64,000 nucleotides of DNA, from the NCBI GenBank assembly GCA_023897205.1, contig JAHWDD010000007.1:4030001-4094000 (forward strand), written 5' to 3'. The notes beneath the pieces were generated by a model that saw nothing but the letters and a program-made list of their open reading frames with translations, was not told where the DNA came from and made no database searches. This stretch comes from Exophiala sp. HKRS030 (lineage: Eukaryota > Ascomycota > Eurotiomycetes > Chaetothyriales > Herpotrichiellaceae). The position numbers and the translations under genes were made by a program. This document shows, piece by piece, positions 1 through 11,194 of this stretch; within the stretch, counting starts at the first letter, position 1, and every line of letters starts with the position of its first letter.

Positions 1-242
1 TTAAACCCACTCCGCTGGGAGATATTGCGGCATACACTTTTTTCGGATTGGGCGGACTTTTCGTTGGAGGCGAGACTGGACTATTGACGGGAAGCTGGTC
101 GGCTCGAAGGACAATCAACAACGACCCAGCAACAAAGGAAAGACTAGAAAAGGCATATCGCTCGTTTAGAGTCGATGTCCTGCGGAAACAGATCGAGGCT
201 CTCGAAGGCGAAAAAAAGGAATCTCTTCTCGAAACATTTTAG
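1..242 (+). CDS. 3' end of an unidentified protein (partial)
   Basis: The frame is open from base 3 to a TAG at 240-242, giving about 79 C-terminal residues. It begins with a glycine-rich hydrophobic stretch (AAYTFFGLGGLFVGGETG) that could be a membrane segment. A basic, charged helix with coiled-coil character follows (RVDVLRKQIEALEGEKKES). The 5' part lies outside the window, so start, introns and length are unknown. I do not recognise the family; a small organelle-membrane protein with a helical tail would fit but is a guess. Confidence 0.55.
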   Translation, partial: KPTPLGDIAAYTFFGLGGLFVGGETGLLTGSWSARRTINNDPATKERLEKAYRSFRVDVLRKQIEALEGEKKESLLETF

Positions 243-1913
243 TTAAAATTGTATATCATTGGATAAGGGCGCTTAGATGTTTGCCACTATTTATGGAACA
301 GCAGTTCGACTTTAATATGGCGGATTTGAGAGCAGCAGTCACACGCACAATCATATCTCTCGAGGTGACAGGGAACCAGGGCACCACTCGGTTATCTCGC
401 AGACAAGTGCTCATATCAAAAGTCCCAGAGGCTCAAGCGTGCTCGCACAGTATAGCTATGATGTTATCTCAATTTGGCTATTGACCAGAAACCTTTGACA
501 ACCGTCTCAATCGACAGAGCAAGGGATTGGCGAGAACTAAGCACAACAGTAAATTGTGCTATAACCATAGAGTTCCATGGTTCTCTACCCGAACTACCAG
601 ACTCGGTCCAGCTTAAGCACATTTGCGGCTTTTTGATATATCAATACTGATGAGTCGCAGAAGGGTTTCTAATTTCAAATGCTGATAATGTCGTTGAGCA
701 GACGACCAGATGGAGACGACTCATTTCTCAAGGGCCATCTGCCAAAGGTCCTCATTCACGCGATTGAGGCGGTTGTAAGTACAGACCCGTGACTGTAGCG
801 CTTAATATTTCCAGGGACATCGCCAGGATACAGACTGTGTGGAATCGCTAGTATCGCAACAGAGTCGGACTCTGCAATGAGCTGCACCTCGTGACCATGA
901 GATCACGTGTAGCATGTTTCTTTGTCGCGACACTCACAGCTTGCGTGGTTCGCACGCACTGGGCGCACAACTTACTGCGCTTTTCCTTCCGGTGGTAGTA
1001 TTGTTGATTGTCTCGATGCTGAGCCCGAGTCTTGACACACTGTGGCGGTCTGTCGTTTTGTCAAGGCGGCTTGCCTTTCTCGTGAGTTATGATGTGCATC
1101 ATAATTCCGTCACAGATTCAAGGCAAGGACTAGGCACGATGTCACGCCCGGATACGAACCTCAAGACTCCATCACTCGTGCCCGGTTTCCTTGACCCATG
1201 AATGGCCAGAAGTTTCGAAATGTGTGATTGATGTGATGACTCTCGTTAAAAGAGCTCTTCGACGTGGTGGACGTGCCGACTCCCGATCCGAAAAGGTCTG
1301 GGGCCTTAGTGACAAGGCTAGTGACTATAACAGCTAGCGCCATAATTAGCGGCGGAGTTATCCACGAAGTCGTTTCGGATCCAAGTATCTCCTTTCCGAC
1401 GGAAGAAGCATCACAATCAGGCTTAATCAAGAACACCGCCCACGACATCAAGAACATATCTGCACAGGGAGGGACAGAAATACAGGCTAGCCAACCATGC
1501 TGTGTTCAAAGTACATCGCGCCCGAAACCTGCATGGGCAAAGGGAAGAGGTAAACGGACGCCATGAGGCAACCTGCCAGAATGGTCGGGCATTCCTTCCG
1601 ACTCGAAGAAGGAATTCCAATTAAGCTTATTCGATCAGGGCTTGCCACCTGCCTTGAAGTGACACTTCAGCCCGATGGCGACATTTGTTCCCACGATTTT
1701 TCATGGCGGTTAAATCTACACCTTACGCCTGATCAACCCAACGTCATCCCCAGCTCTTGACTTCCTCTATCCCAGCCAGAAAGAGCATCGTCCTGCTTTG
1801 GCTGAGGCTAGTGTTCAGCTGCGCTTCTTTGCGCACGGTGATATTTATGGTGCTAATACCGACATCTTGAGCCTCGTTACACTCTATTGGCTAGCCTCGG
1901 CATCGACCTGTGG
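243..1913. other. Intergenic, no supported gene
   Basis: Short open frames occur on both strands (for example about 914-1566), but none has family-like sequence, a convincing start context or splice signals linking it to others. The last few hundred bases are presumably the promoter and leader of the MFS gene that starts at 1914. Confidence 0.5.
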
Positions 1914-3948
1914 ATGACTAATGACTACCACAAAGTTGATGGTCCCGAATTCTCTCCAGAGATGCACCAACAACAACGACAACCTCGCGATGACGAGGAG
2001 ACTAATTCTCCTCTCTTGCGTCGTATAGGTTCACAAGATTTTAGCGCTGCCGAAAGTGTAGCAGTCCGAGAGATTCCGCCTGACACCTCAAGCACAGACT
2101 CAGACTTTGATCACTCCGACACCCCTTTGCCTTGGTCAACGAGATATCTGATTCTCGCTTGCGCATTTTTGACGAGTTTGAGCTTTGGCGTCACTCAAGT
2201 ATCACTTCTTTATGTCTTTAGACTGATGACATGTGATGCATATTATCAAGAGCATCCTTCCAGGCCACTTGGGGAATTTTCAACATCACTGGGGGTTTCA
2301 CCTTCGATTCTAGCATATGGTTTTCTCCCAGTATCGTCACTCGAAGGACCTGAACTTGTGTCGGACAGATGTTCAATCCATCCGATTCAAGCCTCGACTG
2401 CCTTGTCCATATCCATTCTTGGCGCAACTACGACTTTGTTTGGGATTCTAAACCTGTTTTGGACAGGCAACCTGATCAAGCGTATTGGCGTTAAAGGCAC
2501 ATTAATTATCCAGATCTCTTTCCCCGCGATCAGATTACTTATACAAAATATTGGAGTCGAGGTTTGGGGTCATGCTGGGATCAACATTATCCAGTTGTCT
2601 CAGATTGTAAGCATTATTGGAGGACCGAGCGGATATCTACTGGTCCTAAACACCTTCATGACTGAAGTCACTGACCATGAAGGGCGTACTGCGGCCTTGG
2701 GAAGAGTCACTGGAAGCACCATGGCTGGCTCAGCGTTTGGATTTCTCCTAGGAGGACTCGTTGCCGAATCATTTGGAGTCAAGAGTCCTTTCCGTCTTGG
2801 CTTTTTGTTATTCGCAGTAGCGACCGCATTCGTCATTATATTTCTCCCTTATGTGCCTCCTCCTCAGGACAAGGTTGTCAACAAATCAACGAGTGAGGAT
2901 GAAACAAGAACAAGGCTGATAGATCGTTACTTTGGACCCTTGACAGTATTTACGCCAAAGAAATTCATTGGGTCTGATGGCGTCATACGAACGGAGTATG
3001 GTGCCCTTTTGCTGGCCTGGGGAGTATTTTTGGGTATCTTAGCAACAGGTGATTCCATGTGCGATCTCCACTGACAAGAATACTTTCTGACTGACTACAG
3101 GCTATCTGGTAACCTTACTCCAGCTCTACTCAACAGATGTCTTTGGTTTTGGTACACGAGAGAATGGATGGCTCATGTTCATATTCTCCTTCTTTAGAAG
3201 TCTGTTCTTGACCTTCATCTTTCCACAGCTGATTGCGCTGGGGCGGCGGCTCACAACCAAGAGTAATCAAGGTAGTTTGAAGTCTCCTGAAGAACAGCCT
3301 CTCCTTTCTGCGGCACGAGAACCCTCAAAATCACCTGCTGTTCAGCATCAACAAAATAAAATGCAACAAACATTTGCATTCGATCTGACCTACACAAGAT
3401 TCTCTTTGCTTGCGGATGGCGCTCTTACCCTTCTGTGCTCTTTTGTGCAAGATGGTTGGCAGATGTACCTTGTTGCAGCAATCCTACCTTTCGCATCTGG
3501 GACTGGATCTGCCTCAAAGGGCACAATACTGCAGATGCTTGGTGGATCTGCTACCAGTTCTGAAAGAACAGACGCACTCGCAGGCATAAGCCTTGTCGAG
3601 AATATGGCGCGGCTGTCTACAAGTAAGTGGCAACCTGCTGCATACTGTGCTTACACATAAGCCTGGCCTCAACAAAGTACTAACTTGTATATAGCTTTTG
3701 TGTTTGGCATCGTCTTCGCAGGATTTGCGAGTATTGGCAAACTGTATCTAGTTTTCACCTGCAATGCTGTAAGTTCATCATCCCCTTTCCACTCGTGATG
3801 CAGTTTTTTCTGCTAGAGAGAGACCTTTATTGACATAAGACTACGTCAAAAATAGGCTGTAGCATTGGTAGGATTTACTGTCCTCCTTTTTGCCCGATTT
3901 CCTCTCGAAGGTAGTCGACCTGTTGGTAGCAAGGAGGATAGTACTTGA
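1914..3948 (+). CDS. MFS transporter, four exons
   Basis: This is a 607-residue multi-pass transporter of the major facilitator superfamily. Exons are 1914-3048, 3101-3622, 3695-3768 and 3856-3948. The introns begin GTGATT, GTAAGT and GTAAGT; the second has a perfect TACTAAC branch point. The exon sum is an exact multiple of three. A hydrophilic N-terminal tail of about 75 residues precedes PLPWSTRYL and the first membrane helix. A MFS-like loop (LIKRIGVKG), a central basic/acidic cytosolic loop and a C-terminal half ending FARFPLEGSRPVG follow. The segment DRCSIHPIQASTA is typical of a fungal MFS group of unknown substrate. The stretch around 2290-2340 is unlike its surroundings and could hide another short intron. 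Substrate is unknown; a plasma- or vacuolar-membrane exporter or importer is equally possible. The ATG at 1914 is the first in frame. Confidence 0.8.
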
Positions 3949-5400
3949 GGTTATTATTTATATAAACTAGATCTTTTTGCTCTCACATTATTAGCTAAGT
4001 ACTAAGTACTTAGTGGCAGTTCTTGCATGATATTTAAAGGAATAGAAGTAAGCGGGTAGCATGTAACAGAAGTCTTTAGATATCTCCAATTTTCAATATA
4101 TTAAAATTAAGTACTTACTAGTAGTATTTAGTATTCTTGAGACCAGCTATACTGTATATACTTATCTTTAACCGCTAGCCAGTATTACTATATTATGTAG
4201 GCTAAGTTCAGCGCTCGAGCCTAGTAATACTATTATATATATTAATAAGTCTATTAGTTTTGGAAAAGTAGCATTCTTACTTATGGTTATAGATCTATAT
4301 AAGTACATCTATGCAATATTTAGTACTAATGATAGAGAAGTATTAGCTAGTTAGCCTTATGGATTACGTTAGAGCACAGGTGTTCTCACAAGTAGTATTA
4401 GATAACTACGAAACGCGACACGAGCTGTCCCAAAGAGTACTAGTCGCAACATTCTTCGCTTGGCATGGCTGTACGCCATAGCAATGGCGATGGATTAGAG
4501 GAAGTATCAACCATTGCTTCCCAGGTGGGAAGGAGCAGCTAACAGTGGCCAACTAGTATCCAATTCGACAACGCTCATCTTAGAAGTAGGACAGTACGTA
4601 GGACAGCACGACCAGAATCTTCAGAGTTGTTAGTTAATAGTAGAGTCAGCTGGTCAACTCTTTGGTTACTGGGCCTACGAAATATGCGAGTATGGAGTAA
4701 GTACTTATGGAGCAATCCGAGATATCTCTTCTTATGGAGTCTTACGGCAGGAATACTAGGTACTTAGTAATTACTTGGTATTGGGCATGACTTATAAGTA
4801 GCATATTCCTTTCTGTTTCTGCAACTTAAATTTTACTTAGGAAGTCGAGTTGATTCTAAGTACCAGCAGCCTTTATAACCGACTTATAAGTATAATACTT
4901 ACTGAGTGACACTTGGTCGAAGGAGTCTGATTCTGTAATCTTGAATAGAACAAATACTAGTATTACATCCGGGGACGTAGTGATAGCATCAGAATCTGTA
5001 CATTCATTTCTCACGCCGAATCTCAAGTAACTACTTAGTACTGAAAGTATTGAATAATTTCTTCAATCTTATTTCGCAGCCTGAATGCTTAAGTACTAGT
5101 ACCAGGATAGTTCTAGACCTGACGGTTTTGCAGGAAGCAGCGCTCTAAGTGGAAGCACTACTTAGTACTTAGTATTCTATGTCGTAGCAGGTAGTATTTA
5201 TGATATGACTTGCAGAAACAAACCAAGGTAGCAAAGAACTGATACCTCGCGGTGGTGAAGACCTTACCTCCCTGCGAAGGATAAAGTACGGTAATGCTAG
5301 TACTGTTGTGTAGGAGCTACTTATCCGAACTCCATCTGACAAGTACTTACTTGTCAGATAGGCATAATTCATCTCATAGCTTTGTGCAATCGCCGTAAAG
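3949..5400. repeat. AT-rich tract dense in AGTACT motifs (RIP-like relic)
   Basis: The 3' flank of the MFS gene changes abruptly to TA-rich DNA in which AGTACT, AAGTACTT and TTAGTA recur many times (for example near 3994, 4109, 4697, 4758, 5026, 5088 and 5155). No frame is coding-like. High TpA content without genes is what repeat-induced point mutation leaves in ascomycete transposons, so a decayed element is likely. I see no terminal repeats or transposase remnant, so the class of element is unknown. Confidence 0.45.
5334..5359. repeat. Perfect inverted repeat, 10-bp arms
   Basis: ATCTGACAAG (5334-5343) is followed by a TACTTA spacer and its exact reverse complement (5350-5359). It sits at the edge of the AT-rich tract. 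Confidence 0.7.
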
Positions 5401-6474
5401 TATGTTCCCATCTCGAGTAGTCTTCGCGCACATTTCAGGTCGGAAACGAAACAGAAACCTTGAGAAGTGGGAGTTTTCCAGGGTTGAACAGCCTCTCGGT
5501 CCCGGACCGAGCAGGAGGTGGAATGAGAGCTCCAGAACCTTCGTACGAAAAGCTTACAGTGGAAAGCAAAGTGCCCACCCTTAGTAAAAGTTAAGAAATC
5601 GTATGTCAAAATACCTCCCGTGCAGCATCTCACTCTGTGGCTAAGACATCGATTTCCAACACCAAGGGCGCCATGATCATATCATGAAAGTAGTGCCTTG
5701 GACAAGATACTCCTCCCCACTTGCATTAGAATCCAGGAATTGGCGAACTCGGTTGGAATGGGAGAAGGGCAGCACGGCACTTCATCCTCTAGTCGACTGT
5801 GGAAAAAGATACGCGGTCCTGCACATGGAGCCAAGTCCTCCACAATTCAACTAGTTGGTGTTGGAGAGAGAGAGAGTTGGGGTCAGATTGTGGGGTGGTG
5901 CCGGCTTGGTGAAGAGGAGAGCCGAAAGATCAACGACGAGTCGAGTCTGGATGTATCAACGACCTCGAGAAATTCCCATCAAGCGAAACGCCGCGCGCAA
6001 ATGAGACAAGGCTATACCCGATTTCGGTATTCATGGCTAGCCGAGTAGCATCGTTAGAATAGATCTTGTGGAAATCCACTGTGCGCATACAACTTGACAA
6101 CCCTCGACTCACTCCATGTATGAATAGGATAGTGGAACTCGATCATTGACTGCACGGCAGTTGTTCTCAAAGGCATCTGCCGCTCCAGCGAGAACCCCCA
6201 GGCACGACGAAGCCAAGATAGCGGGTATTCTCCGTCAAACCCACATTGTATACCCCACGACAACAAACGGTGAAGGTTCCCCAGACTTCGTTTAATCGCT
6301 AAACTTGCTTTAACGACGACTTCCTGGAGCTTTGTGGGGTCTGCTTATGGGGCACATGGATGATAAATGAACAGAGCCTCCCTCCAAATCTCATCCAGTA
6401 TATTTTCCGACAGCCTCAATCCTTCACCCAACCAGAAAGATAACAGATTTGACGTTACCATCACGACGTGAAAA
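5401..6474. other. Intergenic, upstream of second MFS gene
   Basis: Composition returns to normal. Open frames on both strands show no family resemblance. The proximal part is presumably the promoter of the gene at 6475; no clear TATA box is seen. Confidence 0.45.
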
Positions 6475-8475
6475 ATGGGCCTTGGTGTTCGTGGAGGTTT
6501 GTGCCAACCCGACCATTCTGCATCTAGAATCAAAGAAGCTGATACTAAACTTCCAGATTCCAAGCTTGACCACGTCCCAGGGACAGTCTTGCTCAATGAT
6601 GAAGCTGCTCAATCAGAAGAAGTCACCCGAGGCCTAAAGCATGGAAAAGGGCGTGATGCTCATATCGTCCTGTCGCCGCAGCCCAGCGAGGATCCGAACG
6701 ACCCTTTGAATTGGTCCTTGTGGAAAAAGGAAGCAATTATTGCTATACTTTCTCTCGGTGCCATGCTCAATGCTGGAACGAATGTAGGCAGACTGACTGG
6801 TAAAATCACTTCTGTGATGGTGATGGTGCTGACTTAAGCAGGGCCCGTTCCTTAATGCTTCATATTTCTCCATGTCGCAACAGCTCAACACTGACATTAA
6901 CACCGTTGTCATGGCCTCTGGATACAACCTCCTGGCAGCAGGATGCATAGGTCCTTTTGGTAAATATCATCCAGAGCACACTTCCCATTCATACAGGAAC
7001 GGCTCACACGTCACACAGTCTCGGCATTCAGTCGGAAATACGGCAAGCGACCCGTATTCCTTGTATCAACACTGTTCGACATTATTGGAACCGCAGTTGG
7101 CCAAGCTAAAATCGACTACAAGTATCTCCTGGCAGCACGAATTATCCAAGGATTTTCCACATCCGCATTCGAATCATTGATCGTGTCGACAGTCGGTGAC
7201 ATCTACTTCGTCCATCAGCGAGGCTTGCGCATCGCCGTCATAAATTTCATTTTGAATTCCGCGTCGAGTCTGGCATCCATTATTTGTGGCCAGGTCTTCC
7301 AAAGTCTCGGGTGGTTGTGGCTCTTCCATATGTTTCAGATCTTCCTGGTTCTTCAATTCGTTCTCATGTTCTTCTTCTGTCCAGAAACAACATACATACG
7401 TGCTAAACGTTATGACACTGACTTGGCACACACGTCAGAGGAAAGGTTAGACAAACTGGTGGCCATAGAACAGGAACACAAGGGCGCGGAAACTACACAA
7501 GACATGGAGTCCTCGAGTGTCATTCCAAAGAAAAAGACATTTTACCAGGAGTTGGCAGTATGGACGGGGACCTACTCACACGACAGCATTCTCAAATTCC
7601 TCCTCGGGCCTTTCCTCACACTTTTGAACCCAGCAGCCTGTTATGCTGTCATTGCTTCTGGTCTTCTGAACAGCTGGTATGAAATCACTCGAGTTTTTCC
7701 TTGCTCCCAGGCAATTTGACTAAATGAGAACTAGGTATGTCGGCTCGGCCATCATATTAGCTGGCATTTTCTCTGGACCACCGTGGAACTTCGGCGCTGC
7801 TCAAATCGGATATGTTGGCGCCGGACCTTTTGTCGGAGGGCTGATTGGCTCGCTGGTTTGTGGCTTCTTTGGTGACTACGTTATCAAATACATGACCAAG
7901 AAGAACAAGGGTGTCTAGTATGTCTTCCTCATTGTGTCAAGACTCATCTTCTGATTTTCTGGATTAGTGAGCCTGAGTTCCGGTTAGTCTTCATGCTCCC
8001 GGCATGCATATTCTGTGGCATAGGAATGTTTCTCTTCGGCTACACTCTCGAGACTGGAAAGGCTGCCGAGCTCTGCGCATTCTTCCAGGGTATGATGATG
8101 GTCGGTGTCCTGATAGGCATTTTTGCAACGCTTGCCTATGGTCTCGACTCGTTTCGAAGCCAAAGCAACGAGATATTTGTCATGAACATGCTTTTCAAGG
8201 TTAGTTCATCCTCCTGCAAACCAAGTCGATACTTTTAAACTGATCTCACCCAGAACTTCATGTTTTACGGCCTTTCAAGCTTCGCAAATCCCTGGGTAGC
8301 AGCTAAAGGCCCAGAAGAGATCATGTTTGTATTTGGTGGCACATCTGTGTTCCTGTGTCTGCTGGCAATTCCCGTGTACATGTATGGGAAACGATTGAGA
8401 AGTTGGTGGGCACGACACGACCTTTTCGTGATTTTGAAAATGGAGACCTCGGGCCCAGAGAGTCTTGCAGGTTGA
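6475..8475 (+). CDS. MFS transporter (DHA1-like), six exons
   Basis: The predicted 573-residue protein belongs to the MFS drug:H+ antiporter-like group. Exons are 6475-6783, 6842-6959, 7019-7676, 7735-7917, 7968-8199 and 8254-8475, and their sum is an exact multiple of three. The acidic N-terminal tail contains PNDPLNWSLWKK, the usual signature just before helix 1. It is followed by GPFLNASYF, the helix 2-3 loop SRKYGKRPVF and later NKGVYEPEFRL, a motif that starts the C-terminal half in many fungal MFS pumps. The NKGVYEPEFRL motif is split by the fourth intron, which supports that junction. The gene ends just after a basic tail (YGKRLRSWWARHD). Likely role is proton-coupled efflux or uptake at the plasma membrane; substrate unknown. 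Five introns of 50-59 nt are typical of the window. Confidence 0.85.
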
Positions 8476-9003
8476 TCCTGGCACAGAATCCAATCTATGT
8501 CCGCAGATAAGCAAGTCCGCGTTCTCCACCATCGACTTTGAGTTACGATCCGAACACATGAAGGTGTGCACCAGCACCATTGACCAGTCTAAAGATACCA
8601 TTGCATGATGTACATTGAATCATGTGTTCATTCTATCGAACGACGTCCATCTTCCATAGTGAGATTGTTATCAAAAGCATGCTGATGGTGGCTGTTACGG
8701 CAGCCTTGTGCTCGGCCGGGAAATTGATAGTCCGTAAAGGCTTGGCGATCCCTGCCACAGCCCAAATCAAAATTCAAAAACTTTGTATCGGACCGCTACT
8801 AGTCGATGCTAAGAGTACCATAATTTTGCATTCCCCCCTGGTTTCTCGATTCTCTGGGTGTAAGTCTTTCTCTCGAGAAAACATTAGATTTCGGTCGTGA
8901 GGCAGACCTCGTTCCAGGATCTTACGACCGCGGAGTACGTCGTCATTTGAATTCTTCGAATTCCGACTCTTTGACGAAGCTATCAAGTGCCACACACGCA
9001 AAA
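8476..9003. other. Intergenic between MFS gene and methyltransferase gene
   Basis: About 530 bases with no convincing gene. It contains the MFS 3' region and the promoter of the downstream arginine methyltransferase. A near-palindrome GAATTCTTCGAATTC lies about 50 bases before its start codon. Confidence 0.5.
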
Positions 9004-10678
9004 ATGCCACCGCCCGTGGAGCCGGCAGATAATATTAGCGACTCTTCCTCCATAACTGATCCTCTTGACACTCGGGATGATGAAGGGTGGGAAGATCTCG
9101 AGCAAGATGAGGAACAGCTGACCTTGGTTTCACTGTTCGACACCCAAACTTTTACGGACGCTCGGAGCCTATTGGAATACGCACGAGACACCTATGACTT
9201 TGACATCTGGAAGTTAAGGCAAGACCATGGTGACTATCTCGAATTGTCTCAGTGGATGGATGACTAACTCCTTTCTGCACAGGACTTGATTTCTTTGGTT
9301 TGATCAAACTTGTCAACTACATTCGATCCGAGGTCCAGAATGGAAACAAGAAACCTGAAACCTCGTCAAAGTCTTTGTTCGACGATGAGAAGTACCTGAA
9401 GCCAGTGCTCGAGGACGATGCTTTACTGTTCAGTCTTGATGATGTGTTTGAGGACGAGCCGAGCAATACTAAACCCACGAGCGAAGCAGACGAGTTGAGA
9501 GAACAATTAGCTTCTCTACAGTCACAGTTTGCGGCGTATCGCGAACAAGTGCAGGCTACTTTGTTGGATCGATTTGACGACCGTTCAGATGTTCCAGAAT
9601 CTAGCAAATCGTCTGCACAGAGAGATGTAGACCCAGAACACCGAAGGATTCGATAGCGGACGGAATTGAAAAAGGCTACTTCGAGTCTTACTCCTACAAT
9701 GCCATCCATGAGTCAATGATCAAAGACACAATCCGGACAGATGCATATCGCGACTTCATTTATGACCACAAAGACCTGTTCAAAGGCAAGACGGTATTGG
9801 ATGTGGGTTGTGGAACAGGTATCCTAAGCATGTTTTGCGCCAAAGCTGGTGCGAAACTTGTCATTGCGGTCGACAATTCAGACATCATCGACAAAGCCCG
9901 GGAGAATGTGTTCAAAAATGGTCTCCAGGATACGATAAAGTGCCTCAGAGGGAAAATTGAAGAAGTGAAACTACCTACCGACAAAGTGGACATTCTGATA
10001 AGCGAGTGGATGGGATACTCGTTATTGTACGAGAGTATGTTGGACAGTGTTTTCTACGCAAGAGACAAATATCTTGCTGAAGACGGATTGATGGTACCAA
10101 GCCATGCAAGCTTGCGGATTGCGCCATTAGCGGATTCTGATCTCAAGGCCGACTACATTGATTTCTGGAGAAACGTGTACGGATTCGACATGACTGCAAT
10201 GCTGGAGAAGGCATACGAAGAGGCTTTGGTCAGAGTCGTCGATGAGAAGGAGCTCGGAGCTGAAAGTGTGGCTTTCTTGAATCTAGATCTGCATCGCGCT
10301 ACGGTCAATGATCTCGTGTTCACGAAACCATTTACCGTGAAATGGAAAGGGGATTCAACACCCCTAGAAGGCTTTGTCATTTGGTTCGATATCATCTTTG
10401 CAACTTCGAAGGCACAGGAGGTCATTCCAGGTCTGACGGCGCAAAAAGCAAAGGAGCAGGGCTTGACGGCATTCTCAACCGGACCGCATTCAAAGGCGAC
10501 CCATTGGATGCAGGTGATTTTCTTGATGAAAGATTCCGTGAATGAACCGAAGTCTGGTCAGGAAATCAGTGGTCAAGTGAAGTATGTCAAAAAGCAAGGC
10601 CAGGAAAGAAGTCTCGATATTGAGATCTCGTGGACAAGCGATGGTTCTGAAAACAGGCAAATGTGGATATTGGACTGA
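9004..10678 (+). CDS. rmtB: Protein arginine N-methyltransferase, PRMT3/RmtB type
   Basis: This enzyme transfers methyl groups from SAM to arginines; PRMT3 relatives modify ribosomal protein uS5 in the cytosol. Exons are 9004-9229 and 9283-10678; the intron has a GACTAAC branch point. The N-terminus is acidic. A zinc-finger-like segment follows (residues 43-64), then coiled coil, then the catalytic domain with VLDVGCGTG (motif I), the double-E loop SEWMGYSLLYE and the THW loop ATHWMQ. The four zinc-ligand positions read S43, D46, Y59 and Y64 instead of Cys-Cys-His-His, so the finger cannot bind zinc in the usual way. The frame changes somewhere in 9605-9656 by one missing base (the CCC at 9632-9634 is a candidate). 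With that base restored the exons total 540 codons plus stop. A 38-nt intron would be the alternative and seems too short. The catalytic half is fully conserved. Confidence 0.88.
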
Positions 10679-11194
10679 ATGTGGTCTCTGAATTAAGCCT
10701 TGCTATGAGACGAGGCACGAACATAACGACTTTCCGACGTTGGATGAACGGATGAGTGCGTATAAGCCGAATTGACAGCAGGAATGTCCTCGACACAGAA
10801 TTGTTTCGAATTTTCGTGAAAACTTTTGTTCAAGGACGATGAGGCGAAAGTTCAACGATATTAGGCACCCGTCGCGGGGTTTCGCACCGCAAAACATCAT
10901 CTCCGCACGAAACACGCAACCTGCTCTCATCAATGCCTCCAAGTGCGATGATGTGATTATCCCCACTTCTTGCAGTGGATGGACGCGTACCACATTTCAC
11001 CCACTCTTGATTTCACTCAGTGCAGCCATTTACCTCGAAAAGACTGGATTACGCAATTCGATTCCACGTCTTCCAGACCGTATGCTTAGGTTTCGATGCC
11101 ACTTGGCACTTGAGGACTACTCAAATCGCTATCGGATATCTCAGTCGTGAACCCACCGTGCTCAAAATCGTGCCAAATATCAACCAAATCGAAG
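10679..11194. other. Intergenic between two methyltransferase genes
   Basis: No supported gene. It holds the 3' region of the arginine methyltransferase and the promoter of the gene at 11195. Confidence 0.5.

Noticed and set aside
914..1620. Overlapping small frames on both strands
   Set aside because: Frames of 65-100 residues on both strands with no conserved motifs are expected by chance at this composition.
5169..5633. 154-residue open frame on the minus strand
   Set aside because: It lies partly in the AT-rich relic, has no family-like motif, no promoter-like context and no splice partners.
9583..9620. A 38-nt intron to explain the arginine methyltransferase frame change
   Set aside because: Too short for the 49-nt and longer introns seen elsewhere, no branch point, and the single-base loss fits the pattern in eight other genes.
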